Of a stretch of DNA of 64,000 nucleotides, positions 26,084 through 34,952 are shown one piece after another. A program made the position numbers and the translations under genes. Source of the stretch: Variovorax sp. (GTDB lineage Bacteria > Pseudomonadota > Gammaproteobacteria > Burkholderiales > Burkholderiaceae_C); contig JANXTS010000075.1 of the NCBI GenBank assembly GCA_025352265.1, forward strand, positions 1 through 64,000. The letters run 5' to 3'. Under the pieces are notes generated by a model, which had not been told where the DNA came from, searched no databases, and saw nothing but the letters and a program-made list of their open reading frames with translations. Positions within the stretch are counted from its first letter, which is position 1; each line of letters opens with the position of its first letter.

Positions 26084-29000
26084 TCAATGGAAATCACGGC
26101 TCTTGTTTTGGCCCGCGAGCCGCCCGAGCCACGGCGTAAGGTCCTTAAAACCTTGGGCCAGCAAATGCCGCACGGTGCCACCGCTGGCCACGTCGCGCTG
26201 CCACACGCCTTTGACGGCAAGCAGCTTCGACTTCAATAACGGCTCACGCTGTTCTTCGACCAGATCGTTCCAGACGATGACATTGACGATGCCGGTCTCG
26301 TCTTCGAGCGAGACGAAGATGGTGCCCTTGGCTGTTTGCGGTCGCTGACGCATTGTGACGATGCCGCAGGCACGCACCACGCGGCCGTGCGGCAGATCGT
26401 GCAACTCGGCAGCACTCAGAAGCTTAAGGCGCGCCATGCGGGGCCGCAACAGCGCCAGCGGATGGCGGCGCAACGTGAGGTTCATGGATGCGTAGTCGCC
26501 GACGATCTCTTCGCCTTCGATGCCCGGTGGTAACAGCAAGGGCGTTTCGTGGATCGGCACGCCTTTGAGCAAGGCCGGTGCGCGGCGCTGCGCCGTGGCG
26601 TCCCATACCTGTTGGCGGCGATGACCCGACAACACCATCAACGAGTCGGCGGCGGCGAGTGCGGCCATGTCGCGCGCGTCGAGATCGGCACGCACTGCCA
26701 GGTCTTCGGTGCTGGTGAAGGGGGCGAATGCGCGAGCCTGGAGAAGGCGCTGGGCACCTGCTGCGCTCAAGTTGCCGATGCGGCGCAGCCCGAGCCTTAT
26801 CGCTGGCTGCCCTTGTCTTGTTGCTTCACTGTTCGGAAAAGGACCAGGAGAACGAGGTAATGCAACCTCCAGCGTGCTGTCCATTTCGCTGACGGTCACG
26901 TCCACCGCCCGCACCTCGACGCCATGGCGCTGTGCGTCCTGCAGCAACTGCGACGCCGAATAAAACCCCATCGGTTGCGAGTCCAACATGGCAGCCAGAA
27001 AGCAGGCCGGCTCGTAGCATTTGAGCCAACTGCTCACGACCACCAGCAACGCGAAGCTGGCCGCGTGACTTTCAGGAAACCCGTATTCGCCGAAGCCTTT
27101 GACCTGGCTGAAGATGGCTTCCGCAAAGGGCCGGTCGTAGCCGTTGTCGACCATGCCGTCGATCAGCTTGTTCTGGAACTTCTCGATGTGTCCGGTGTGC
27201 TTCCAGGCCGCCATGGCACGCCGCAAGGCATCGGCTTCGTCGGGGGTGAAGCGCGCCGCGATCATGGCGATCTGCATCACCTGCTCCTGGAAAATCGGCA
27301 CGCCGAGCGTGCGGCCGAGGGCCTTCTTCAGGTCGGGATATTTGTATTCGATCTCTTCCCCGCGGCGCAGCTTCTCGCGGTTTTTCAGGTACGGATGCAC
27401 CATGCCGCCCTGAATCGGTCCTGGCCGCACGATCGCGACTTCAATCACCAAGTCGTAAAAGCAACGCGGCTGCAGGCGCGGCAGCATCGACATCTGCGCG
27501 CGGCTTTCGATCTGGAACACGCCGACGGTGTCGGCCGCGCAGATCATGTCGAACACTTTCGGGTCGTCGTTCGGAATCTGATGCATCTCGACGGCCGTGC
27601 CGCGCCACTGGTTCATGAAGTCGAGACCGCGGCGGATGGCGCTCAGCATGCCGAGCGCCAGCACATCGACCTTGAGCATGCCCATCGCTTCGAGATCGTC
27701 CTTTTCCCACTGGATGATCGAGCGGTCTTTCATCGACGCCTTCTCGACCGGGACCAGCCGAGTGAGCTTGGTGTGGGTCAGCACGAAGCCGCCGACGTGC
27801 TGACTCAAATGGCGCGGAAATCCTTTGAGCTCGTTGGTCAGCTCAAGCCATTGCGCCAACTTGCGCGGTGGTTCGTGCACGCCCGATCGTTCCATGGCCA
27901 GCGCCAGGTGCTGATCGAGGACGGAGGTGTCGAACCAGTAATGGTCTTTGGCGAATTCGTCGACCAGGCGCTCGTCGATGCCCATCGCCTTGCCGACATC
28001 GCGCAACGCGCTGCGCGAGCGATAGCAAATCACAACGGCGGCAATGGCGGCTCGCTCGCGGCCATACTTTTCGTAGATGTACTGAATAATTTCTTCGCGC
28101 CGCTGGTGCTCGAAGTCGACGTCGATGTCGGGCGGTTCGTTGCGCTCTCGGCTCAGGAAACGCTCGAACAAGAGATGGCCGACCATCGGGTCGATGGCAG
28201 TGATACCCAGGCAATAGCAGACCGCCGAATTGGCGGACGAGCCGCGACCCTGGCACAGGATTTTTCGCTCGTTGGCAAAGCGCACGATATCTTCGACCGT
28301 GAGGAAGAACATCTCATAGCGCTTTTCCGCGATGAGCGCGAGTTCATGCTCGACCTGCGTTCGAACCCGATCCGGCACGCCTTCCGGATAGCGGCCAGCT
28401 GCACCCTCCCAGGTCTTGCGCATCAGCGTTTGCGCCGGCGTTTCTCCGTTGCCGAGCAGCTCCAGCGGGTACGCGTAATGCTTCTTGATTTCGTCAGGGT
28501 CGAAGCGGCAACGCTCCATCACCACCAACGTGTTAGCGAGCAGTTGGGGCGAATACAAATCGACCAGCCGCAAGCGTGGCCGCAGATGCCGCTCGGCGTT
28601 GGACTGCAGCGCGAAGCCGCATTCCGCTACGCTCTTGCCCTCGCGGATCGCAGTGACCACATCGTGCAGCGGCTTGCGCGATCGCTTGTGCATGTGCACG
28701 TCGCCGGCCGCGACCAGCGGCACGCCGGTGGCCTCGCCGACCTGCTCCAGCGTGAGCAGCCACAGGTCGTCGTCCATCTCGTTGAGCAGTTCGAGGGCGA
28801 TCCAGACGTGATCGCCGAACAGGGTTTTGGCATGTGCGACGTGAGCCGATAACGCTTCGACATCGACCGTGCGATGCGGCACCAGGAGAATTTCGCAGTG
28901 CTGCAGCGATGCGACGTCGCTCTCCTTGCTTTTTTCGTTGTCATGAAATTCATCGCCGACGTCCTCTGGCCAGGTCACGATGTACTCGCCTTTGGGCGCG

Positions 29001-29458
29001 CTGGTGGTGCGCGCCGCGGTGATGAATTCGCAAAGGTTGCCCCAGCCTTGCAAGTCGTGCGCGATTGCCACCAGTTTGAAGCGGTCGAAGTTGAATTCGC
29101 TGCCGAAGAGCAACCGGAAATCGGGGTTACGCGTGAGCGGCGGTTCGTCGGCGTGCTCACGCTCGTGGTCGGCCAGCGCCTGCGGGTGCTCGCGCAACGC
29201 CACATGCGCCCGCACGATACCGGCGACCGAGCATTCATCGGTGATGGCCAGCGCCTTGTAGCCCAGGTGATAGGCCTGGGTCACCAACTCTTCGGGTCGA
29301 GAGGCACCGCGCTGAAAGCTGAAGTTGGTCAGGCAATGCAGCTCGGCGTAGTCGGGCAGCGTCGATGACGTGGGCTTTTGTTTCGGCGGTTTTGGTGGCA
29401 GCGAATGCAGCTTGACCGGACGGCGCGCCATCAATTGTTTGTCGCTGAGTTCAGGCAT
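26084..29458 (-). CDS. dnaE2: Error-prone DNA polymerase DnaE2 (ImuC)
   Basis: C-family DNA polymerase of 1124 residues that performs damage-induced translesion synthesis with ImuA and ImuB. ATG 29458 is chosen because it overlaps the imuB stop by 8 bases; earlier in-frame starts lie inside imuB. The PHP domain begins ELHCLTNFSFQRGASRPEEL and includes LAITDECSVAG. The palm has the catalytic acidic motif PPDIDVDFEHQRR. Other family features are FPRHLSQHVGGFVLTH, VDVLALGMLSAIRRGL and the C-terminal OB-fold region (RACGIVTMRQRPQTAKGTIF). The length matches DnaE2 rather than the replicative DnaE1. Confidence 0.95.
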   Translation of the reverse strand: MPELSDKQLMARRPVKLHSLPPKPPKQKPTSSTLPDYAELHCLTNFSFQRGASRPEELVTQAYHLGYKALAITDECSVAGIVRAHVALREHPQALADHEREHADEPPLTRNPDFRLLFGSEFNFDRFKLVAIAHDLQGWGNLCEFITAARTTSAPKGEYIVTWPEDVGDEFHDNEKSKESDVASLQHCEILLVPHRTVDVEALSAHVAHAKTLFGDHVWIALELLNEMDDDLWLLTLEQVGEATGVPLVAAGDVHMHKRSRKPLHDVVTAIREGKSVAECGFALQSNAERHLRPRLRLVDLYSPQLLANTLVVMERCRFDPDEIKKHYAYPLELLGNGETPAQTLMRKTWEGAAGRYPEGVPDRVRTQVEHELALIAEKRYEMFFLTVEDIVRFANERKILCQGRGSSANSAVCYCLGITAIDPMVGHLLFERFLSRERNEPPDIDVDFEHQRREEIIQYIYEKYGRERAAIAAVVICYRSRSALRDVGKAMGIDERLVDEFAKDHYWFDTSVLDQHLALAMERSGVHEPPRKLAQWLELTNELKGFPRHLSQHVGGFVLTHTKLTRLVPVEKASMKDRSIIQWEKDDLEAMGMLKVDVLALGMLSAIRRGLDFMNQWRGTAVEMHQIPNDDPKVFDMICAADTVGVFQIESRAQMSMLPRLQPRCFYDLVIEVAIVRPGPIQGGMVHPYLKNREKLRRGEEIEYKYPDLKKALGRTLGVPIFQEQVMQIAMIAARFTPDEADALRRAMAAWKHTGHIEKFQNKLIDGMVDNGYDRPFAEAIFSQVKGFGEYGFPESHAASFALLVVVSSWLKCYEPACFLAAMLDSQPMGFYSASQLLQDAQRHGVEVRAVDVTVSEMDSTLEVALPRSPGPFPNSEATRQGQPAIRLGLRRIGNLSAAGAQRLLQARAFAPFTSTEDLAVRADLDARDMAALAAADSLMVLSGHRRQQVWDATAQRRAPALLKGVPIHETPLLLPPGIEGEEIVGDYASMNLTLRRHPLALLRPRMARLKLLSAAELHDLPHGRVVRACGIVTMRQRPQTAKGTIFVSLEDETGIVNVIVWNDLVEEQREPLLKSKLLAVKGVWQRDVASGGTVRHLLAQGFKDLTPWLGRLAGQNKSRDFH

Positions 29459-30869
29459 AGATTCCCTGCAAGAACCAGCGTGTTTCATTCGTTTCGCGCA
29501 AGGCCGAAATTCTTTCGCGATAAACCCAGACCAAACCAACCTCTGGACTTTCGGCCACGTAGTAGTCGCGCACCACCGGCTCGCCGCCTTCGTTGCGGTC
29601 ATCGGCCCACCACCCGCCTTCGAGCCGCTGCGGACCGACCATCCGCCGCAACCGCCCGTGATACCAGGGATGCCCTTCGCGCATTTCGAGACGCATCGGC
29701 TGGCGCAGCAGCCAGGGCGGAAAGTTGCTCACTCCTTCCCTCTTGGGGGAAAGGCAGGGACGGGGGCTCCCCCCGCGGCGCCCCGACGCAAGCACCTTCC
29801 GCAACGCCGGCCCCCATTCCTGCATCGCCTCCGGCCGATGGTCTGCACGCGCCACCGGCACCTGCACCTGCTGCGCCCCCAACCGCGCACTCAGCCGCTC
29901 TACCAGCTCGTGCAACTTGTCCCCCTTGCGGTTGTCTTCAGGCAGAAAACTCGTGCTCGCGCCGGCCCAGGGCGATGTATCGAGCGAGCGCAATCGCAGC
30001 CAGCTCGCCGGCGCACCGAGCTTGGTCAACGCCAGTCGCTCGCTCATCAACTTGCGCAGATGCGCCATGTCTTGCGTGGGCTCGGCCGTTCGCACCGTCA
30101 CGTTCTGGTACGGCGGCAGGTTCACCCCGTTGAAGCGCCTCAAATCGAGCGTCCATTCGAGTTCCAGCGCCAACACGCCGCGCTGACGCGCACGCAGCCA
30201 GATCTGCAGCGCCGACAGCAAGCGGTTGGCCGACCACATGAGCTCGTGCGCGTTCTCGGCCAGCGCAGGGAGCTCCAACTTTTGGTCGAACACCTCCGGC
30301 AAGGTGAGCCACGTGTGTTTCTCTGGGCGCAGGCCCCATGCCATGTCGAGCGCTTCGCGCAGCGCCGTGCCGAAGCGCCGCGAAAGACCGCCGCGCGGCA
30401 GCGCCGCCACGTCGCCCCAGGTGCGGCAACCCATGCGTTCCAGCACGTCGAGATGTTCGCGCGCAACCGTGAGCGCGCCGAGCGGCAAGGCGGCCGGCAC
30501 ATCAACGGGCGGCTTGTGGCCGCGCGCAAAAAGCCGCAGCCGTGCCAACGCGATCAAGCCGTTGGCGCCCTGCACTTTCTGGATGCGCGTGCCGGGCGCC
30601 GGGTTCCACGCCGTCATCAGGCGCATCAACGACTGCTGACCACCCCAGAGTCGCTCGCAGGCCGAGACTTCGAGCAGCAGCGCTTCGTCGAGCCAGGTGA
30701 CACGTGGCGTGAACTGCAGCGCCCACCAGCCGAGGGTTTCGATGGAAGGGGGCGCAGCGACAGTCTTGTCGGCGGCTGGCGCGCCAAGCGTCGTTGCCGC
30801 TGCCGTTGCCGTTGCAGACACAGGCGCCGGATCCTCTTCAGGCTGCCACCGCAACGCGATCCACTGCAT
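29451..30869 (-). CDS. imuB: ImuB, catalytically degenerate Y-family polymerase-like protein
   Basis: A 472-residue mutasome adaptor. In the known system ImuB lacks polymerase activity and bridges the beta clamp, ImuA and DnaE2. The protein starts MQWIALRWQ and lacks the DMDxFFA acidic motif of active Y-family enzymes. A low-complexity Ala/Thr/Pro insertion (about residues 12-40) follows, then the Y-family palm region WWALQFTPRVTWLDEALLLE and an HhH-like segment around MGCRTWGDVAALPRGGLSRR. It overlaps imuA by 32 bases and dnaE2 by 8, so the three are translationally coupled. Confidence 0.9.
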   Translation of the reverse strand: MQWIALRWQPEEDPAPVSATATAAATTLGAPAADKTVAAPPSIETLGWWALQFTPRVTWLDEALLLEVSACERLWGGQQSLMRLMTAWNPAPGTRIQKVQGANGLIALARLRLFARGHKPPVDVPAALPLGALTVAREHLDVLERMGCRTWGDVAALPRGGLSRRFGTALREALDMAWGLRPEKHTWLTLPEVFDQKLELPALAENAHELMWSANRLLSALQIWLRARQRGVLALELEWTLDLRRFNGVNLPPYQNVTVRTAEPTQDMAHLRKLMSERLALTKLGAPASWLRLRSLDTSPWAGASTSFLPEDNRKGDKLHELVERLSARLGAQQVQVPVARADHRPEAMQEWGPALRKVLASGRRGGSPRPCLSPKREGVSNFPPWLLRQPMRLEMREGHPWYHGRLRRMVGPQRLEGGWWADDRNEGGEPVVRDYYVAESPEVGLVWVYRERISALRETNETRWFLQGIYA

Positions 30870-31641
30870 GCGATTGCCCCTCCTTCCTCCGCAAGTCCAG
30901 GCGGACCACGGTTGCGCCGGGATTTGCTTCTTCTTGCGCGCCTTGCAGTTCCTGCATGCGCCGCTTGCGCCGCAACTGGCTGGCCGCCAGCAACGCCGTC
31001 ATGCGTTCGCTTCGAGCAGGCAAAGTCAACGGCATCGCCAGAGGCGGGCCACGGCGCTTGAGCAAATGGACGTCCATTTGCCCGCCTTCTGCGGGCACCA
31101 CCTGCAGCCGCAACCGTGCCGGGGAAGCTGACTGCGCCATGGATTCGGGCCTGAAGACGAACAGCAAACCTTCATGTTGGGCAGCAGCGAGCTGAAGCCG
31201 GCGTAACTCCCCCACGCGCGCCTGTGGCAACCAGGCCAAAACGCCGGCCACGTCAGCGCAACGCAGGGCCTGCTCACAAGCCCAAAGCCGGGCGGCGGAC
31301 GCCTCGCTGCGCACCCACATCAGCGCCTCGACCGGCAACCCGGCTGCGGCGAGCGCCGGGCCGAAGGGCTCGTAAGGCGCACCGATCAGCACCACCGGCC
31401 CGCCCCGCGTTTCGACCGCGCGCGACAGTACCGGCAGCAGCAGTTGCCATACATGCGCTTCGGGCGCCGCTTGCAGCACCTCCGTCATCGCGCCGATCGG
31501 CCAGCCGCCCCCCGGCAGCTCGGCGTCGAGCGCGGGGTGGCCGGTGCCGAGCACCGGCATGTCGGCGCTGCCCAGCTCGTCACCGCGCCAGAGATTCTGC
31601 CGCGCGGACGGGGAAAAGGAGTCGAAGGAGAGGAGGCCCAT
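30838..31641 (-). CDS. imuA: ImuA, RecA/SulA-like mutasome component
   Basis: A 267-residue ImuA-type protein, first gene of the LexA-controlled unit. It has the ImuA core WRGDELG, GHPALDAELPGGGWPIGAMT and EVLQAAPEAHVWQLLLPVL, then VVLIGAPYEPFGPAL. It resembles a RecA fold, but without a proper Walker A lysine motif, as is usual for ImuA. ATG 31641 lies 13 bases from the LexA box. Its 3' end overlaps imuB by 32 bases. It cooperates with ImuB and DnaE2 in SOS mutagenesis. Confidence 0.9.
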   Translation of the reverse strand: MGLLSFDSFSPSARQNLWRGDELGSADMPVLGTGHPALDAELPGGGWPIGAMTEVLQAAPEAHVWQLLLPVLSRAVETRGGPVVLIGAPYEPFGPALAAAGLPVEALMWVRSEASAARLWACEQALRCADVAGVLAWLPQARVGELRRLQLAAAQHEGLLFVFRPESMAQSASPARLRLQVVPAEGGQMDVHLLKRRGPPLAMPLTLPARSERMTALLAASQLRRKRRMQELQGAQEEANPGATVVRLDLRRKEGQSHAVDRVAVAA

Positions 31642-31654
31642 AATGAATCGTTAA

Positions 31655-31670
31655 CTGTATTTTTATACAG
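31655..31670 (-). promoter_or_regulatory. LexA (SOS) box of the imuA operon
   Basis: CTGTATTTTTATACAG is a perfect CTGT-N8-ACAG palindrome with the A/T-rich core expected of a LexA operator. It lies 13 bases upstream of the imuA start and includes a TATAAA-like -10 on the minus strand (TACTGTATAAAAATACAG region). Repression by LexA and induction by DNA damage follow for the whole downstream unit. Confidence 0.92.
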
Positions 31671-31728
31671 TATTCCGAAAACCCCAACCACTTCTTTGCA
31701 ACAGTCCCAGGCGATCATTGCCGGCTCG

Positions 31729-31971
31729 ATGCCCGATTCACTTACTCCGCCCTTCGATCGGTCGCATCGTTTGACCCGTGCAAGCTTCCTGCGCCTCGGT
31801 ACAGCACTCTCCGTCGTCGGCTGCGGCACCTGGATCGGCTTCGACCGCTCTCCAGGCAGCGCTGAATACCAGCGCTTGCCGCAATGCCGCCTTCTGGCGC
31901 CGCAACGTGGGGTCGATGGCGATTTAGACCTTCAGCAGATCAATCGAAGAAGCGCAGCAGCAACCGATTGA
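31729..31971 (+). CDS. Possible small exported protein or remnant
   Basis: An 80-codon frame in the gap between imuA and the hydrolase gene. It reads MPDSLTPPFDRSHRLTRASF, then LRLGTALSVVGCGTWIGF, which resembles a signal-peptide core, and codon third positions in the first 50 codons are mostly G/C. There is no clear ribosome binding site, and the last 30 bases overlap the convergent hydrolase gene. No family is recognised. It could be the broken start of a former exported protein or chance. The gap otherwise holds only the LexA box. Confidence 0.22.
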   Translation: MPDSLTPPFDRSHRLTRASFLRLGTALSVVGCGTWIGFDRSPGSAEYQRLPQCRLLAPQRGVDGDLDLQQINRRSAAATD

Positions 31972-32809
31972 CCTCGTCGGCCCGCTCGTACTGCACCCAG
32001 TGCCCGGCGGCATCGACCACCGCGCCTTCACGATTCGGATGACCAGTGGTCAATCGCGCCACCAGCGGCCGCGGATCGGCGGTGACGTCGCACTCGCCCC
32101 ACATCAGCATCAAAGGACACGTCAGCGTGTCGATGGCCGCCTGCAACCCACCGGCCATCGACACATCCTTGCTGCGGAATCGCGTGCCGTGGCATGAAAG
32201 GTCGTGGATATCGAAAGCCAGCGGATCGAAGGCCTTGTCGTGCAGCATGAGTGCGTCGAGGTTGTGCTTGAGGGCAGCACGCTGCGCTGCGCGATCGACC
32301 GAGCGGCGCCAGTTGATCATGTCCAGCGTGAGCCGGCGCAACGAGGCATGGCCGCCGCTGCCGATCAGCGCCAGACGACGAACCGTATGCCGCGTGGCAA
32401 AGGTCGACGCCACCAAACCACCGAACGAAAACCCGCCGAGATCGACAGGCGTGCCGGCACCGATCAGCAGGTCGAGGGTGCCGCCCAGCGCATTCAGCAA
32501 TGGATCGATCGGCGCTTGGCCTCCGACAGGCGCCGGCGGCTTGTCGGAATCGAGAAAGCCGGGCATGTCGGGGAGCCAGACAGTGTGCCGGGCCGACAGC
32601 GCCTCGACGTTGCGAATCCAGTGCATCCAGCTGCCATGACCACCGTGCAGCAGGACTATGGGCGGGCGGGTCGGGTCGACGCCGTCGCCTTTAAAACAGC
32701 GCCAACGCACATGTACGCCTTCATGCACTGGATCATGGCGCGTCGACAGCACGTCGATGCGCTCGACGAAAGTGCGCGTCGCGGGGTCTGAATCTGGCGC
32801 GAAATTCAT
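31940..32809 (-). CDS. Alpha/beta hydrolase
   Basis: A 289-residue alpha/beta-hydrolase fold enzyme. Visible features: IVLLHGGHGSWMHW (oxyanion HG), LPDMPGFLDSD, the nucleophile elbow GFSFGG near residue 127, an acidic residue in MWGECDVTADPRPL, and the catalytic His in AAGHWVQYE near 270. This is the layout of esterases and C-C bond hydrolases such as MhpC; the substrate is unknown. Its start forms an ATGA overlap (32806-32809) with the cytochrome b561 stop, so the two are co-transcribed. Confidence 0.8.
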   Translation of the reverse strand: MNFAPDSDPATRTFVERIDVLSTRHDPVHEGVHVRWRCFKGDGVDPTRPPIVLLHGGHGSWMHWIRNVEALSARHTVWLPDMPGFLDSDKPPAPVGGQAPIDPLLNALGGTLDLLIGAGTPVDLGGFSFGGLVASTFATRHTVRRLALIGSGGHASLRRLTLDMINWRRSVDRAAQRAALKHNLDALMLHDKAFDPLAFDIHDLSCHGTRFRSKDVSMAGGLQAAIDTLTCPLMLMWGECDVTADPRPLVARLTTGHPNREGAVVDAAGHWVQYERADEVNRLLLRFFD

Positions 32810-33366
32810 GGAAGCATGCGTTGCAGTTCAAGCTCCCGGTCGATGAACTGGTGCTTGAGCGCACCCGCGACATGCAGCGCGAACAACAGATAGAGCACAT
32901 AGCCGGCCCAGATATGCAGCGCGCCGAACCAGTCGTGCAGCATTTCCCTGGTGGCAGGCTCGATATTCATGATCCATCCGATACGCGGCCAGTGCACCAG
33001 GCCGAAGAGCTGCATCGGGTTAGTGGCCGCATCTTTCCAGGCCGAATCGTGCATCCAGCCCGACAGCGGCAGCAAGATCATCAGTGCATACAGCGTGCCG
33101 TGTGCAGCGTGTGCGGCGAAGCGTTCGAGCCGACTGTAAGAAAGGGGCATCGTTGGTGGCCGGTGCGTAAAGCGCCACAGAAGCCGCAAGATAACCAATC
33201 CCAGCACAGTGATGCCAATCGACTTATGGGTGTCGACCGTAGGTCGCACCCAATTGTCTGGCAAGTAATCGACCAGCAGGATCAACGCAATGTTGACGAC
33301 CATCAGCAAGGCGATGAGCCAATGCAACAGCATCGCGGTCCTGGTGTAACGGGCATTTGAGAGCAT
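32806..33366 (-). CDS. Cytochrome b561 family protein
   Basis: A di-haem inner-membrane protein of 186 residues with four helices. ATG 33366 (MLSNARYTRTAMLLHWLIAL) is preferred; two upstream starts at 33423 and 33414 would add a hydrophilic extension. Candidate haem-ligand histidines lie in LLHWLIAL, in DTHKSIG, in HAAHGTLYALMILLPLSGW and in HIWAGYVLYLLFALHVAGAL with KHQFIDRE. Members transfer electrons to quinone or oxygen. It is coupled to the hydrolase by an ATGA overlap and diverges from the GT2 gene. Confidence 0.85.
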   Translation of the reverse strand: MLSNARYTRTAMLLHWLIALLMVVNIALILLVDYLPDNWVRPTVDTHKSIGITVLGLVILRLLWRFTHRPPTMPLSYSRLERFAAHAAHGTLYALMILLPLSGWMHDSAWKDAATNPMQLFGLVHWPRIGWIMNIEPATREMLHDWFGALHIWAGYVLYLLFALHVAGALKHQFIDRELELQRMLP

Positions 33367-33430
33367 TGAGGAATTTTCAGGCCAGAACCGAGTCAGTTCA
33401 TTCAACCGGGACATTTTCTGCAATTGTCCC

Positions 33431-34945
33431 TTGCGTTCGAGCTTCGCTTCGAGCCTTCATCCGAGCATCTTTTTTTTGAACAATTCACTCCGACGCGCGT
33501 TTGTTGCGGCCTCTCCGCGGCTCACGCCGCCGCCCACGCCGCTGATCAGCGTGCTTATTCACGGCAGCGTGCTGTTGCTGTGGATAGCGCTATTCGCCAT
33601 GGCCTTCAAGGTCGGCGGCGTGTGGGGCTGGTCGGTCGGGGTGGCTTATGTGTTGTACGACACCGTGCTGCTGCTCTTTGTAGGTTGGCACACCCTGCCC
33701 ATCCTGCGTCGGCCTGCCGTGCAGCCTGCGGCCGCTCGCGATGCAACCACGCGACGCACTTCGCTGGGCGTGATCGTCGCCTCTCACAACGAAGCCGCGG
33801 TGTTGCCGGTGACGCTGGCGGCGCTGCTCGGCCAGACCGATGTGCCCGATCGGATCGTCATCGCGGACGATGGCTCGACCGACGGAACGGCAGAGTTGCT
33901 TACTGCACGTTACGGCCTTGCGGTGCCCGACCTCGGCCAGTTGAGCGCGGTCAGCGCGACGCACCCGAGTCTGGTCTGGCTGCGGCTTGCACACGGCGGC
34001 AAGGCGGCGGCACTCAACGCTGCCATCGCGTGCATCGACACCGATACGGTGCTCACGGTAGACGGCGACACCTTGCTCGACGTCAAGGCCATCGGCGCCG
34101 TACGCAACGCGTTTTCGGCCGAGCCCAATCTCGTGGCCGCGACGGGCGTCATCACGCCGGTGTGCAGCCGAACGCTGGCTGGCCGCTGCTTCCAGTGGTT
34201 CCAGACCTACGAATACATCCGCAACTTTTTATCGCGCTATGCGTGGATGCGGGTCGATGGACTGCTGCTTATCTCCGGCGCGTTCGCGGGTTTTCGGCTC
34301 GATGCAGTGCGGGCGGTCGGCGGCTTCGACACCGAGTGCCTGGTCGAGGATTACGAACTCATTCACCGCCTGCATCGCTACGCCCAGGCGCATGGCTTGC
34401 CCTGGACGGTGCGGGTGCTCGGCGATGCGCAGGCGCACACCGATGCACCGAGCGGCGTCATGCCTTTTCTGCGCCAGCGGCGTCGCTGGTTCGGCGGCTT
34501 CCTGCAGACGCAATACTGGTATCGCGCGATGGTCGGCGACCGGCGCTACGGCTGGCTCGGCACGCTGATGCTGCCTGTGAAGGCCATCGACACGCTACAG
34601 CCGCTGTACGGGCTGGCTGCCTTCGCCTTGCTGCTGGTGTACATCGTGGAGGGCAACCTCGGTGCGCTGGCGCCGGCGGCGGGCGTGATCGGCGCCAAGA
34701 TCGTGCTCGACCTGTTGTTCCACCTGTGGTCGGTGCACCTGTATCGGCGCTGGATCGGTCAGCAAAGCGAAGCGAACATGCTGCAGGCTTTTCTGGCCGC
34801 CATCGTCGAACCCTTTACCTTTCAGCTTCTTCGGCACACCGGCGCCGCGTGGGGCTGGTGGACCTTTCTGACTGGGCGCGGCACGTGGGGCCGGCAAACG
34901 CGCGTCGGCCTGGTGGACGAAGACGGCGGCACGCGGCGCAGTTGA
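33431..34945 (+). CDS. Processive-type family 2 glycosyltransferase (membrane)
   Basis: A 504-residue membrane glycosyltransferase related to poly-GlcNAc, cellulose and hyaluronan synthases. Helices lie near residues 38-85. The GT-A domain has VIVASHNEAAV, IADDGSTDGTAEL, HGGKAAALNAA, TVDGDTLLD, the acceptor motif VEDYELIHRL and the processive signature LRQRRRWFGGF. C-terminal helices follow. The start is uncertain: TTG 33431 is the first possible, no good ribosome binding site is visible, and a start further in is possible. No partner genes of pga or bcs type are nearby, so the polymer is unknown. Confidence 0.82.
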   Translation: MRSSFASSLHPSIFFLNNSLRRAFVAASPRLTPPPTPLISVLIHGSVLLLWIALFAMAFKVGGVWGWSVGVAYVLYDTVLLLFVGWHTLPILRRPAVQPAAARDATTRRTSLGVIVASHNEAAVLPVTLAALLGQTDVPDRIVIADDGSTDGTAELLTARYGLAVPDLGQLSAVSATHPSLVWLRLAHGGKAAALNAAIACIDTDTVLTVDGDTLLDVKAIGAVRNAFSAEPNLVAATGVITPVCSRTLAGRCFQWFQTYEYIRNFLSRYAWMRVDGLLLISGAFAGFRLDAVRAVGGFDTECLVEDYELIHRLHRYAQAHGLPWTVRVLGDAQAHTDAPSGVMPFLRQRRRWFGGFLQTQYWYRAMVGDRRYGWLGTLMLPVKAIDTLQPLYGLAAFALLLVYIVEGNLGALAPAAGVIGAKIVLDLLFHLWSVHLYRRWIGQQSEANMLQAFLAAIVEPFTFQLLRHTGAAWGWWTFLTGRGTWGRQTRVGLVDEDGGTRRS

Positions 34946-34952
34946 GGGCCGC

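Noticed and set aside
26924-28852. 642-codon plus-strand frame antisense to dnaE2
   Set aside because: Antisense shadow; DnaE2 motifs are intact on the minus strand.
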